A DNA stretch of 64,000 bases from Paractinoplanes ovalisporus (GTDB taxonomy: Bacteria; Actinomycetota; Actinomycetes; Mycobacteriales; Micromonosporaceae), in contig NZ_JAENHP010000006.1 in assembly GCF_016834655.1 (NCBI RefSeq), positions 1 through 64,000 on the forward strand, written 5' to 3'. The position numbers were made by a program, and so were the translations under genes. The notes below the pieces were generated by a model. The model did not search any database. It was not told where the DNA came from and saw only the letters and a list, made by a program, of their open reading frames with translations. Of the stretch, positions 8,101 to 16,384 are shown in pieces. How positions within the stretch are numbered: the first letter of the stretch is position 1; each line of letters begins with the position of its first letter.

Positions 8101-9174
8101 TTATTCCGGGAGGGGTTCGAGCATGGCCGCCTCGGCCGCGATCGCCTGCTGATAGAGCGTGTTCCACGCCGCGGCCTGAGCGGCCGCGTTCTCGCGCTCG
8201 CGCTGCCAGTCGGTGCGCGCGTCGAGCGAGGTCTCGGCGATCGTCAGCCAGTTGTCGCTGGTCGAGGTGGCCGCGGCCTGCGAGATCAGCAGCCAGGTGT
8301 CGGCCTGACGCAGGGCGACCTGCTCGGCGTCGGCCCACGCCACCTTGGCCGGACCGGTCTGCGCGCCCACCGCGTTCCAGGCGCGGGCCGCGGCGGCCCG
8401 CATCTGGGCCTGGGCCTCGCCGGCCGTCTCGCGCGCGGCCTTCTCGGCGGCCTGCGCCTCGATGACCAGCTTGGCCGACTGCACCCGCCAGCGGCGGTCC
8501 TCGTCGGCCAGCCGGGTGCGGAACATCTGCATGTCCAGGCCGGAGGCGCTGACCCAGCCGTAGCGGAAGAACTCGGCGACGTCGGCGTCGGTGGTGCCCG
8601 GCGCGACGGCCCGGCCGGCCCACGCGCGCACCTGGGCGCCCGGGTCTTCCGTGCTCAGCATGGTGACGTAGTCGCGGTCTTCCTGACGGATCAGCTCGGC
8701 CGCGTGGTTGTCGAACTCGATGTTGCGGCGGTCGAGATCGAGCGCGACCGCGTAACCGGTGCTGGAGAACTCGGCGAGCTCGGCGTCGGTGCCGATCAGT
8801 GCGTGCTTGGCCGCGGCGTTGACCCACGGGTAGGTCGTCGGCGGGTGGGTGTTGAGCATGCGGGTGGCGTAGGCCACGTTGCGGCTCCTGGTCGTGGCGG
8901 CCCGGGCGATGGCCGCCTCCCACCCGACGTTCAGGAAGTCGGTGATCGCCTGGGCGCCGGCGCTGGAGAGCAACGCGCTCCGGGCGGCGCTGCGGACCTC
9001 GAGGCGGGGCTCGTCGGTCGACAACCACTTGACGAAGAGGCGGTCGGCCTCGGCCGGGTCCCACTCGTCGGCCATGACCGACGCGCCGGACGGCACCGCG
9101 GCCCAGGACACCGCCGGGACGGCGACGACGCCCATCACCGCGGCCAGCGCGAGCGCTGCTGCACGCGTACGCAT
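8101..9174 (-). CDS. Secreted ALF-repeat protein
   Basis: A 357-residue secreted protein: signal peptide at residues 1-25 (MRTRAAALALAAVMGVVAVP..., cleavage after WAA). The body is built of alanine-rich ALF repeats (about 40-45 residues each) with the recurring pattern ARxALxxxxxxxITxFLxxGW, as in SAARSALLSSAGAQAITDFL, GTDAELAEFSSTGYAVA and TTDADVAEFFRYGW. The C-terminal ~140 residues are a long Ala/Glu/Gln/Arg-rich helical region, probably coiled coil. ALF repeats are known from secreted actinobacterial proteins without assigned biochemical role. It is divergent from the two other ALF genes across a 264-base intergenic stretch in which I see no clear operator. Confidence 0.8.
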   Translation of the reverse strand: MRTRAAALALAAVMGVVAVPAVSWAAVPSGASVMADEWDPAEADRLFVKWLSTDEPRLEVRSAARSALLSSAGAQAITDFLNVGWEAAIARAATTRSRNVAYATRMLNTHPPTTYPWVNAAAKHALIGTDAELAEFSSTGYAVALDLDRRNIEFDNHAAELIRQEDRDYVTMLSTEDPGAQVRAWAGRAVAPGTTDADVAEFFRYGWVSASGLDMQMFRTRLADEDRRWRVQSAKLVIEAQAAEKAARETAGEAQAQMRAAAARAWNAVGAQTGPAKVAWADAEQVALRQADTWLLISQAAATSTSDNWLTIAETSLDARTDWQRERENAAAQAAAWNTLYQQAIAAEAAMLEPLPE

Positions 9175-9438
9175 ATTCAGTTCCCCCGTGGATACATTTC
9201 ACTAGATCGATCGCTCTGCGGTCGCGCCATTGAAGCATGAAAGCCCGTGCCCCGGGGGTGCGGTCCAACGACGTTGGTCACAGCGTTGCGGCCTTGTGCC
9301 CGAGGGTGACCGGCGGCTAACGTACCCGCCGACATCGATCTCCATTGCTCTCGTGTGGCTGTCCCCTGCGTGCGAACGCCAGGTCGAAGGCTGCCCGGGG
9401 CCGGTGGAGCTTTCGAACTCACCACGGGGACTAATTTC

Positions 9439-11337
9439 ATGACATCGATGCACCGCTCCACTTGGGCGCGGCCGTTGCTGGCTGCCGGTGTTGCGGTGGC
9501 CGCTCTCACCGTCACGACCACCGGCGCCGCGCAGGCCGCACCTCGCCTGTCCGCGCAAGCCCTCGCCCAGGCCGCGGCCACCTATGAGCAGAAGCTCGCC
9601 GTCGCGGTGAAGTTCGGCCGCGGCGACGACTTCGCCCTGCCCGAGCTCGCCGACCGCGACTTCGTCGTGGCGATCTGGAATCTGGTCAAGGACGACGCGG
9701 ACCAGGCCGAGGTCCGCCTCGCCGCCGAGGCCGCGTTCAGCGCCGAGCCCGACTCCATCGACCAGGCCTGCCTCCAGTTCATCGTGACCGGGGTCTACGA
9801 GGCGTTCGACCGTGACCTGGCCCGCGAGAAGCGTGAGGCGGACGAGAAGCGCGCCAGCGACGTGGCCCGCAGTGCGGCCGCGGCCAGCATCGACGTGGTG
9901 GCCGACGCGGCGCTGCTCAACGGGAGCGACGCTGACTTCGTACGGCTGATCTGGGAAAGGGTCGCCGACGACGTCAAGTGGCCCAAGGTGAAGGCGGCGG
10001 CGCGGGCGGCTCGCGACGGCAGCGACTCGGACCGGACGGCGTTCATCGCGGCCGGCATGGCCGCCGCCGCCCGGCAGGACGTCGACGACCGGATCGCGGC
10101 CGACGAGGCCAAGACCGAGGCCGAGAAGGCGGCGGCCCGGGCCCGCGAGGCCAAGAAGGCGGCGGCCAACCGGATCGGCCTGACGGTCACCGAGGAACTG
10201 CTCAACCTGCCCGACCGTGACTTCGTCACCGTCGTCTGGAACTTCGCCACCGACGGCACCGAGGTGCAGGCCGCGGCCATCATCGCCGCCCGCAGCCTCG
10301 ACCCGGCCGTGTGGAAGGCGTTCATCGACACCGGCATCCACGACGCCAAGAACGCCGACATCCGGATCGCCCTCGAGCGCGAGGAGGCCGAGGACCGGCG
10401 GCTCGTGCAGGCCATCGTCGACCGGGCCGTGGCCAGTTCGCAGCGCGGCCTCGCCGCCGCCGCCCGCGCCGCGTTGGCCGGCGACGCGGCGACGGTCGCC
10501 TACTTCCTGCGCGTCGGGCAGTACCAGGTCGGCCAGGACGTCACGCAGTTCGCGCTCACGACCACGCGACTCGGCATGCTCACCGCGGACGGCACCGCGT
10601 ACGTCAAGGAGGGTGGTCTCGACGCCCCCTGGGTCAAGCAGTACACGAACGTCAAGCAGCTGGTGCTGACCAGCAACCGGATCGGCGTGCTCACCAACGC
10701 CGGCGTCGCCCTGGTCAAGCTGGGCGGCCTGAGCGCCGGTTGGACGCAGCAGCACACCGGGGTCAAGCAGCTTGTGATGTCGGCCGACCGGATCGGCGTG
10801 GTGCGCACCGACAACATCGCCTGGGTCAAGCAGGGCGCACTCAACGCGGGCTGGGTCAAGCAGTACGACACCGCCGTCACGCAGCTGGCCCTGTCCGGCA
10901 CCCGGATCGGCATCCTGCGCCCCGACCTGGTCGCCCTGGTCAAGGACGGCACCACCGCCTCGACGAACTGGAGCGTGCAGCAGGGCGCGGTCAAGCAGCT
11001 CGTGCTCTCCGGGACCCGGATCGGCGTGCTGCGCACCGACAACGTCGCCTACGTCAAGGAAGGCGCACTCAACGCGAGCTGGGTGACCGAGCACAGCGCG
11101 GTCCGGCAGCTGACGCTGGCCGGCACCCGCATCGGCGTCGTGCACACCGACGGCATCGTGCGGGTCAAGGAGGGCGGGCTGTCCGCGCTCTGGACCCAGG
11201 TGCGCACCAACTCGTACACGATGGCGCTGGAGACCAACCGCATCGCGGTGATCGCCAACGACGGTGTCGGCTACGTCAACTCCGGGACGGTCGCGTCGGA
11301 GTTCACCACCTTCAAGATGGCGGCGAACCCCTCATGA
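9439..11337 (+). CDS. Secreted ALF-repeat protein with C-terminal repeat propeller
   Basis: A 632-residue secreted protein. Signal peptide at residues 1-34 (cleavage near AQAAP), then ALF repeats to about residue 365 (ARSAAAASIDVVADAALLNG, DSDRTAFIAAGMAAAARQDV, AAARAALAGDAATVAYFLRV). The C-terminal ~260 residues hold about six or seven repeats of ~40 residues with the pattern GTRIGVLRTDNVAYVKEGAL-N-WV, resembling a tectonin-type or other beta-propeller repeat; such modules often bind carbohydrate. The ATG at 9439 has GGGGA 9 bases upstream. It overlaps the next ALF gene by ATGA, so both are co-translated. Role unknown; cell-wall or mycelial surface binding is only an inference. Confidence 0.8.
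   Translation: MTSMHRSTWARPLLAAGVAVAALTVTTTGAAQAAPRLSAQALAQAAATYEQKLAVAVKFGRGDDFALPELADRDFVVAIWNLVKDDADQAEVRLAAEAAFSAEPDSIDQACLQFIVTGVYEAFDRDLAREKREADEKRASDVARSAAAASIDVVADAALLNGSDADFVRLIWERVADDVKWPKVKAAARAARDGSDSDRTAFIAAGMAAAARQDVDDRIAADEAKTEAEKAAARAREAKKAAANRIGLTVTEELLNLPDRDFVTVVWNFATDGTEVQAAAIIAARSLDPAVWKAFIDTGIHDAKNADIRIALEREEAEDRRLVQAIVDRAVASSQRGLAAAARAALAGDAATVAYFLRVGQYQVGQDVTQFALTTTRLGMLTADGTAYVKEGGLDAPWVKQYTNVKQLVLTSNRIGVLTNAGVALVKLGGLSAGWTQQHTGVKQLVMSADRIGVVRTDNIAWVKQGALNAGWVKQYDTAVTQLALSGTRIGILRPDLVALVKDGTTASTNWSVQQGAVKQLVLSGTRIGVLRTDNVAYVKEGALNASWVTEHSAVRQLTLAGTRIGVVHTDGIVRVKEGGLSALWTQVRTNSYTMALETNRIAVIANDGVGYVNSGTVASEFTTFKMAANPS
9863..9973 (+). repeat. 111-bp block identical to 11728-11838 (ALF gene pair)
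   Basis: The 111 bases at 9863-9973 recur without change at 11728-11838, encoding ARSAAAASIDVVADAALL and the following 18 residues in both ALF genes. Flanking sequence diverges at third positions, so identity over this tract suggests recent gene conversion rather than protein-level selection. Confidence 0.85.
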
Positions 11338-12968
11338 AGAAGCTCGCCCTGGCCGCCGGAGTAGCGGTCTCCCTGGTTCTCGGTGTGCAGCCCGGGTCGG
11401 CTCTGGCCGCCCCCACCTCGGTTGTCCTCGCCGCCTCGCAGGCTTCCTGGGACCAGAAGCTCGCCGTCGCCGTGAAGTTCGGCCTCGGTGACGACTTCGC
11501 CCTGGTCGAGCTGCCCGACCGCGACTTCGTCATCGGCATCTGGGACCACGTCAAGGACGACCCCGAGCACGTCGAGGTGCGGGTGGCGGCCGAGACGGCG
11601 TTCGCCGCCGCGCCCGAGGACACCGACCAGCTCAGCTACGAGTTCATCATCACCGAGGTGTACGCCGCGTTCGACCGTGACGTCGAGCGCGAGCGGCAGG
11701 AGGCCGAGGCCAAGCGGCAGAGCGACCTGGCCCGCAGTGCGGCCGCGGCCAGCATCGACGTGGTGGCCGACGCGGCGCTGCTCAACGGGAGCGACGCTGA
11801 CTTCGTACGGCTGATCTGGGAAAGGGTCGCCGACGACGCCAAGTGGCCCAAGGTGAAGGCGGCCGCGCGGGCCGCTCGCGACGGCGCCGACTCGGACCGC
11901 ACGGCGTTCATCGCGGCCGGCATGGCCGCCGCCGCCCGCCAGGACATCGACGACCGGATCGCCGCCGACGAGGCCAAGACCGAGGCCGAGAAGGCCCTGG
12001 AGCGGGCCCGGGCGTCGAAGAAGCTGGCCGCCAACCGGATCGGGATGCCCGTCACCGACGAGCTGCTCAACCTGCCCGACCGTGACTTCATCATCCGGGT
12101 CTGGAACTTCACGCCCGACGGCTCGGAGGTCCAGGCGGCCGCGATCGCCGCGACCCGCAGCCTCGACCCGGTGGTGTGGAAGGCCTACATCGACACCGGC
12201 CTGCACGCGGCGGTCGAGCGGGACATCCAGATCGCGCTCGAGCGCAAATACCAGGCCGACCGGGCGCTGGCGCAGCAGATCAAGGCGACGGCCACCAAGA
12301 ACAAGGACCTGAACCTGGTCTACTGGACCGACAAGGCGCTGGCCGGCACCCCGACCCAGCTCGACGACTTCCTGCGCGCCGGCCAGTACGACCTCGACCT
12401 GTCCACCAGCTTCGGCGCCGGCGAGGTGCTGCCCAGCTGGTCGAACACGGTGGCGTGGACCGGCGGCATCGTCAACGTGAAGCCGATCTGCTGCACCCTG
12501 ACCGGGCCCGAGCTGGGCGTGCGGAACGAGCCCGGGCACACCGGCTCGACCTCGCTCATGTACTCCGGCCTGGACAACAACACGACCAAGTCGTACGCGT
12601 ACCTGAAGTCGATGGCGCTGAGCCGGATCACGGTCAAGTCGTCGACCAGGCTCTCGTACTGGATCTATCCGCAGTCCAACACCGTGCGTCCCGAGGTGAA
12701 GCCCGCGAACAGCACCTGCGTGGCGATCGACCTTCTGTTCAGCGACGGGAAGAACCTGCGGGACAGCTTGCTGAAGGACACCAAGGGCAACCGGGCGCAC
12801 CCGGCGTTCCAGTGCAACAAGGTGACGGTCGGCAAGTGGAACGAGATCGTCGTGCCGTTGGGCGCGCTGGCCGGCAAGAAGGTCACGACGCTGGTGGTGG
12901 GCTACGACCAGCCCGGCAACACGGGCGGTTACCGCGGCCTGATCGACGACATCAAGATCGCCGACTGA
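11334..12968 (+). CDS. Secreted ALF-repeat protein with C-terminal beta-sandwich domain
   Basis: A 544-residue secreted paralogue of the upstream gene (signal peptide 1-26, MKKLALAAGVAVSLVLG...). Residues ~35-360 are ALF repeats very similar to the neighbour, including a DNA-identical block. The C-terminal ~190 residues differ completely: STRLSYWIYPQ, NSTCVAIDLLFSDG, VTVGKWNEIVVPLGALAGKK and YRGLIDDIKI look like a jelly-roll carbohydrate-binding or lectin-type sandwich. So two gene copies share one scaffold and carry different putative ligand-binding tails. Start overlaps the upstream stop (ATGA). A strong hairpin follows the stop. Confidence 0.8.
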   Translation: MKKLALAAGVAVSLVLGVQPGSALAAPTSVVLAASQASWDQKLAVAVKFGLGDDFALVELPDRDFVIGIWDHVKDDPEHVEVRVAAETAFAAAPEDTDQLSYEFIITEVYAAFDRDVERERQEAEAKRQSDLARSAAAASIDVVADAALLNGSDADFVRLIWERVADDAKWPKVKAAARAARDGADSDRTAFIAAGMAAAARQDIDDRIAADEAKTEAEKALERARASKKLAANRIGMPVTDELLNLPDRDFIIRVWNFTPDGSEVQAAAIAATRSLDPVVWKAYIDTGLHAAVERDIQIALERKYQADRALAQQIKATATKNKDLNLVYWTDKALAGTPTQLDDFLRAGQYDLDLSTSFGAGEVLPSWSNTVAWTGGIVNVKPICCTLTGPELGVRNEPGHTGSTSLMYSGLDNNTTKSYAYLKSMALSRITVKSSTRLSYWIYPQSNTVRPEVKPANSTCVAIDLLFSDGKNLRDSLLKDTKGNRAHPAFQCNKVTVGKWNEIVVPLGALAGKKVTTLVVGYDQPGNTGGYRGLIDDIKIAD

Positions 12969-12984
12969 CGTTCGCTTCACTGTG

Positions 12985-13014
12985 GAGGGCGCGGAGCTTC
13001 GGCTCCGCGCCCTC
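12985..13014 (+). terminator. Hairpin terminator after the ALF operon
   Basis: A perfect 13-bp stem (12985-12997 / 13002-13014) capped by a stable TTCG tetraloop begins 17 bases after the stop codon. There is no T run, but stem strength and position between convergent genes make it a likely transcription terminator for both directions. Confidence 0.75.
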
Positions 13015-13022
13015 TCGCCGTC

Positions 13023-13510
13023 TCAGCTGATGGTCAGGGTGTCGGCGACGTGGCTGGTGACGAAACCCCAGGCCGTGCTGCTGGTGTCCACCCGGTTGGC
13101 GAGCCCCTGCCAGCCGGCCGCGGTGGGGTCGGTGGTGCTGCCACCCTGGACGTTCCGGGTTCCCATGGTGACCCCGACGAGGCCGTAGCTGCCGCTCGGG
13201 AACCGGAAGAGCACCGCGCCGCCGCTGTCACCGTTCGCGCCGCCGCCCCGGACGCTGGTCGTCACGAGAAGGCCGTTGTCCCAGGCGTTCGTGGCTTCGA
13301 TCGAGCGCCGGACGTCCCGCGTCGGGTCGCCGCCGCCGCTGGGCGAGGTGGTGCCGAATCCCCACCGCTCGACCTGGTCGACCCCGAGGAAGCGGGAACC
13401 GCTGAGCACCGGCATCGGCGGCACGTTCTTGACCGGATTCCGCAGGTGCAGCAGGGCGACGTCACAACGGCCGCCGCGGCGGCGCTCAGAGCGGCGATTC
13501 GAGACTTCAT
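13023..13510 (-). pseudogene. Decayed secreted trypsin-like serine protease
   Basis: An S1 family protease remnant. The ATG at 13510 has an excellent GGAGG ribosome site and begins a signal peptide (MKSRIAALSAAAAAVV). Directly after it the reading frame must shift to reach DVALLHLRNPV, the motif around the catalytic aspartate; the rest runs in that frame through NGDSGGAV, the motif around the catalytic serine, to the stop at 13023. The segment between the signal and DVALLHL, which in this family holds the mature N-terminus and the catalytic histidine (TAAHC-type motif), is absent. This is an internal deletion that also breaks the frame, so no active protease can be made. The 232 bases upstream (13511-13742) show nothing else. 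Confidence 0.82.
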
Positions 13511-13742
13511 GGTGGTCCTCCGAGGTGGTGGTCGCGCTGATTCACTGCCACCACGGGGCCCGGGCCAACCCGGTTCACGAGATCGCCCGGGAGTGTGAAA
13601 CAAGCGGAACTACTCGGCCGTTCGGGTTGGAGGGCCGGACCCAGGGTGGGTCGGAATCGGCCTGGGAACTGCGGAGAACGACGCTCGGCGGCCGGGCGTC
13701 GGACGTTGAGCCCATGAACAGAGATCGACCCAAGCCACTACG

Positions 13743-15047
13743 GTGAGTGCGCCGAACCAGGGGACCGACGAAGGACGGTGGCTGCGGGTGGGCGTCTACA
13801 CGAGCGTTCATGGATCGCCGTCGCCGTTGCCGGCCGTGCGGCTGGCCGGAGAACTGCGCGGCCTGATGCGTGGCCGGACGGTTGCCGACGTTGTGCTCGA
13901 CTCCCGTGGTCGTGTGACGCGAGACGACATCGACCGCCTGCTCAACGGCGAACGGATGCCGGAACCGGTGGTGGAGTCGTTCCTGCTGGCATGCCGGGTT
14001 CCGACCCCCGAGCTCCGGCACTGGCTGCTCCGATATCGCGAGGTCCACGACGCGCCCGAACCGGCGGCGCCGGCCGAGCGGGCCGGCTTGGACGCGCCGG
14101 CCGAGCGGGCCGGTCTCCTCCATCGGATCGAACGGCGGCCCGGGCTGACTGCCCTGGTGGCTCTGGCGACATTCGCCGGGCTGGTGGTTGCGGTGCTGGC
14201 GGCCGTGCCGGACTGGCGGGACATGCTGCTGAAGGACGACGAGGCACAGGTCGGCCCGCCCAGCCCGCAACCGAGCACCGCCCCGGCCACGCCGGCGCCG
14301 GCGGTCAGCGTCAACAACGGCAACTTCTGCGTCTTCTACGGCGACAACAATCACGACAACTGCAATGCGCTGACCCTCGCGAGCGTCAAGCCCAGCGAGA
14401 CGTCGGTGCTCTGGGTGTGGTTCAACGGGTCGCCGTCGGAGCTGCCCACGCCGCCCGCCTACACGTCGACGAACTATCCGTGCGGTGACTGGATCGACTG
14501 GCTGCGCGCGAATCCGAGGTTCTACTTTCCCGATCTCCACAAGGCGATCGTCCTCACCGGGGGCAGCAGCGAGATCGTCAGCATGAGCAACATGCGGGTC
14601 GACACCGTCGGACCGGTCGAGCCGGCCCGGGCCGGCACCTGGATCAAGTGCGGTTTCTTCGGCGGTTCCGACGACCGGTTCCATGTCCGGTACAGCACCC
14701 TCGACGGCACCACCCAGGTGCAGGAGGGCGAGGAGGACAACCCCGGCAGTTACGGCCCGTGGGAGCCGATGCCGGAACGCAAGATAACGCTCGACGGTGT
14801 GCAGGTCACCGACGTCGGCTTGCAGGTCGTGTCCCGGCCGGGCATGCGGTACAGCGGAACCGTCACGGTCAGCGTGCAACTCAACAAAGCCGGCCGTGCG
14901 GTGCAGATCGGCAACAACAAGCAGCCGCTGCGGTGGATCGGAATGGCGCCCGGCACGGGGCCGGACGAGAGCGAGATGTACGCGTACAACCAGACGAGCC
15001 AGGCGTGGGTGAAGGGCTACAACCCGATGTACGACACCGTCGAATGA
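13743..15047 (+). CDS. Membrane protein with N-terminal HTH-like domain and external domain
   Basis: A 434-residue single-pass protein. The cytosolic N-terminus (to about residue 105) resembles the all-helical XRE-like module of actinobacterial regulators (VTRDDIDRLLNGERMPEPVV). A short duplicated segment APAERAGLDAPAERAG follows, then one membrane helix (LTALVALATFAGLVVAVLAA, about 137-156), a Pro-rich linker, and a ~250-residue extracellular domain with NGNFCVFYGDNNHDNC and other cysteines, of peptidase-inhibitor-like appearance, unassigned. Starts at GTG 13743; no clear ribosome site. Such HTH-TM-exodomain proteins may pass an external signal to DNA, but target and ligand are unknown. Confidence 0.72.
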   Translation: MSAPNQGTDEGRWLRVGVYTSVHGSPSPLPAVRLAGELRGLMRGRTVADVVLDSRGRVTRDDIDRLLNGERMPEPVVESFLLACRVPTPELRHWLLRYREVHDAPEPAAPAERAGLDAPAERAGLLHRIERRPGLTALVALATFAGLVVAVLAAVPDWRDMLLKDDEAQVGPPSPQPSTAPATPAPAVSVNNGNFCVFYGDNNHDNCNALTLASVKPSETSVLWVWFNGSPSELPTPPAYTSTNYPCGDWIDWLRANPRFYFPDLHKAIVLTGGSSEIVSMSNMRVDTVGPVEPARAGTWIKCGFFGGSDDRFHVRYSTLDGTTQVQEGEEDNPGSYGPWEPMPERKITLDGVQVTDVGLQVVSRPGMRYSGTVTVSVQLNKAGRAVQIGNNKQPLRWIGMAPGTGPDESEMYAYNQTSQAWVKGYNPMYDTVE

Positions 15048-15050
15048 GAG

Positions 15051-15089
15051 AGCGCGGCCGGGACGACCTTCGTCCCGGCCGCGCTTTCT
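15051..15089 (+). terminator. Terminator after the HTH-membrane protein gene
   Basis: A 14-bp perfect stem AGCGCGGCCGGGAC / GTCCCGGCCGCGCT (15051-15064, 15072-15085) with a 7-base loop begins 3 bases after the stop codon and is followed by TTCT. It lies between convergent genes and may serve both strands. Confidence 0.82.
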
Positions 15090-15091
15090 GG

Positions 15092-15268
15092 TCAGGTGTT
15101 GATGGCGCCCAGCACGGCGGCGTTCGTGGTGCCGCTGGCTGCCCGGTCTCCGGCGGCCTTGGCCTGTTCCGGGGTGGCGCCGCGCGCCATTGCCTTGGCT
15201 ACGGCCTCGGTACGCAGCTGTTCTCTTTTGTCGCTGCGCCTCTTCTTGAACCGGCTCCAGATAGACAT
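15092..15268 (-). CDS. Small charged protein, 58 residues
   Basis: A short gene encoding a 58-residue soluble protein. It starts MSIWSRFKKRRSDKREQLRT and continues with EAVAKAMARGATPEQAKAAG and ends GTTNAAVLGAINT. The N-terminus is strongly basic, the rest is an Ala-rich helix. The ATG at 15268 is preceded by GGGAAG. It lies third behind the EamA exporter and the 41-residue membrane protein, with a 28-base gap to the latter. No family recognised; coding status is supported by its proper ribosome site, its operon position and its codon usage with G/C third positions. Confidence 0.55.
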   Translation of the reverse strand: MSIWSRFKKRRSDKREQLRTEAVAKAMARGATPEQAKAAGDRAASGTTNAAVLGAINT

Positions 15269-15296
15269 CTTTGAGATCTTCCCGGGTGTGGGCGGC

Positions 15297-15422
15297 TCAA
15301 ACCGGCACCGCCGGAGCCGAAGCCGCGGCGTTGCGGGCGCGACGGATGGGCCAGCTCACGCCGCCCAGCAGCACCAGAGCTCCGCCCAGGGAACCCCAGA
15401 TGTACGGCGCGGCCTGCCTCAC
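15297..15422 (-). CDS. Tiny single-pass membrane protein, 41 residues
   Basis: A 41-residue reading frame starting at the GTG at 15422, which overlaps the stop of the EamA gene in a GTGA. The product (RQAAPYIWGSLGGALVLLGG, then VSWPIRRARN) has one hydrophobic segment followed by a positively charged tail, i.e. a likely N-out/C-in membrane micropeptide. Translational coupling to a transporter suggests an accessory role, by analogy with other transporter-linked small proteins; this is inference only. Confidence 0.5.
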   Translation of the reverse strand: MRQAAPYIWGSLGGALVLLGGVSWPIRRARNAAASAPAVPV

Positions 15423-16318
15423 TTGAGTTGTGCGCCGCCCCGCTTCGCGGAGTCCCCGTGGCGCCGCCGGACGCTATCAGGATCTGGCTGGTGAAGGGCG
15501 ACCCCGGCGACGACCAGGACCACGCCGGCGATGTCGCGGGCGGTGGGGATCTGGGTCAGCACGATCACGCCGATGACGGTGGCGGTGGCCGGAAGTAGCG
15601 CCACCATCAGGGCGTACGTGGCGCGGGGCAGGCGGGCCATGGCGAGCTGGTCACTGACGTACGGGATGACCGACGAGCAGACCCCGACGCCGGCGGCTGC
15701 GGCCAGCGCAACCGGGTCGGTGAAAGCCGGCGCGGCGGGGACGATGCCGAGCGGCAGGGCGATGACCGCGGCGATCAGCATCGACAGGGCCAGGCCGTCG
15801 ATGCCGGCGACCTGCTCGCTGCGGGCGACCCGGTGGCCGAGCACGATGTAGAGCGCGAACAGCATGGCGTTGGCGGCGGCGAAGACGATGCCGAGCGGTT
15901 CGGCCACCAGCCGTACGTCAGTGAGCAGGTAGACCCCGGCCACCCCGGCGACCAGGGCAGCGATGTTGCGGCGGGTCCGGGCGGCGAACGCGGCCAGCAC
16001 GATGACCGGCAGGAACTCGATGGCGGCGACCGTGCCCAGCGGGAGCCGGTCGATGGCCAGGTAGAACACGCTGTTCATGACGGCGAGGACGGCCGCCCAG
16101 CCGGTCAGCAGCCAGCGGGTCGGCCGGTCCAGCGACGCCCACAACCGCCACGGGCGTCGCCACACCGCGAACACCAGCGCGGCGGTCGCGATCCGCAGCC
16201 ACGCCACGCCGAGCACGTCGATGCGGGCGAACAGCAGCACCGCCTGCGCCGGGCCGAGGTAGTGGAAAATCGCGCTGACCACGAAGTAGACGTGCGGCGG
16301 CAGACGGAGCCTGGTCAT
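15419..16318 (-). CDS. EamA/DMT-family exporter
   Basis: A 299-residue integral membrane protein with ten predicted helices in two EamA halves: for example VLGVAWLRIATAALVFAVW, VMNSVFYLAIDRLPLGTVAA and AIEFLPVIVLAAF in the first, and GVCSSVIPYVSDQLAMARLP with LVVAGVAL in the second. The PYxxDQxA and the AIEF/LP pattern match the RhtA-type amino acid and metabolite efflux carriers. The ATG at 16318 begins MTRLRLPPHVYFVV; an upstream in-frame extension is not conserved-looking. It is divergent from an Lrp-type regulator, the usual partner of amino acid exporters, so regulated export of an amino acid is the best guess. Confidence 0.85.
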   Translation of the reverse strand: MTRLRLPPHVYFVVSAIFHYLGPAQAVLLFARIDVLGVAWLRIATAALVFAVWRRPWRLWASLDRPTRWLLTGWAAVLAVMNSVFYLAIDRLPLGTVAAIEFLPVIVLAAFAARTRRNIAALVAGVAGVYLLTDVRLVAEPLGIVFAAANAMLFALYIVLGHRVARSEQVAGIDGLALSMLIAAVIALPLGIVPAAPAFTDPVALAAAAGVGVCSSVIPYVSDQLAMARLPRATYALMVALLPATATVIGVIVLTQIPTARDIAGVVLVVAGVALHQPDPDSVRRRHGDSAKRGGAQLK

Positions 16319-16384
16319 GCTGTCTATTGTCGAAAAGGCCACAGCTCGAACACCATGCGCGAACGAAGGCGGGACGGGCGCGAG

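Noticed and set aside
15833-16354. In-frame upstream extension of the Lrp regulator gene
   Set aside because: It runs antisense through the EamA exporter and is low complexity; the HTH begins only after 16430.
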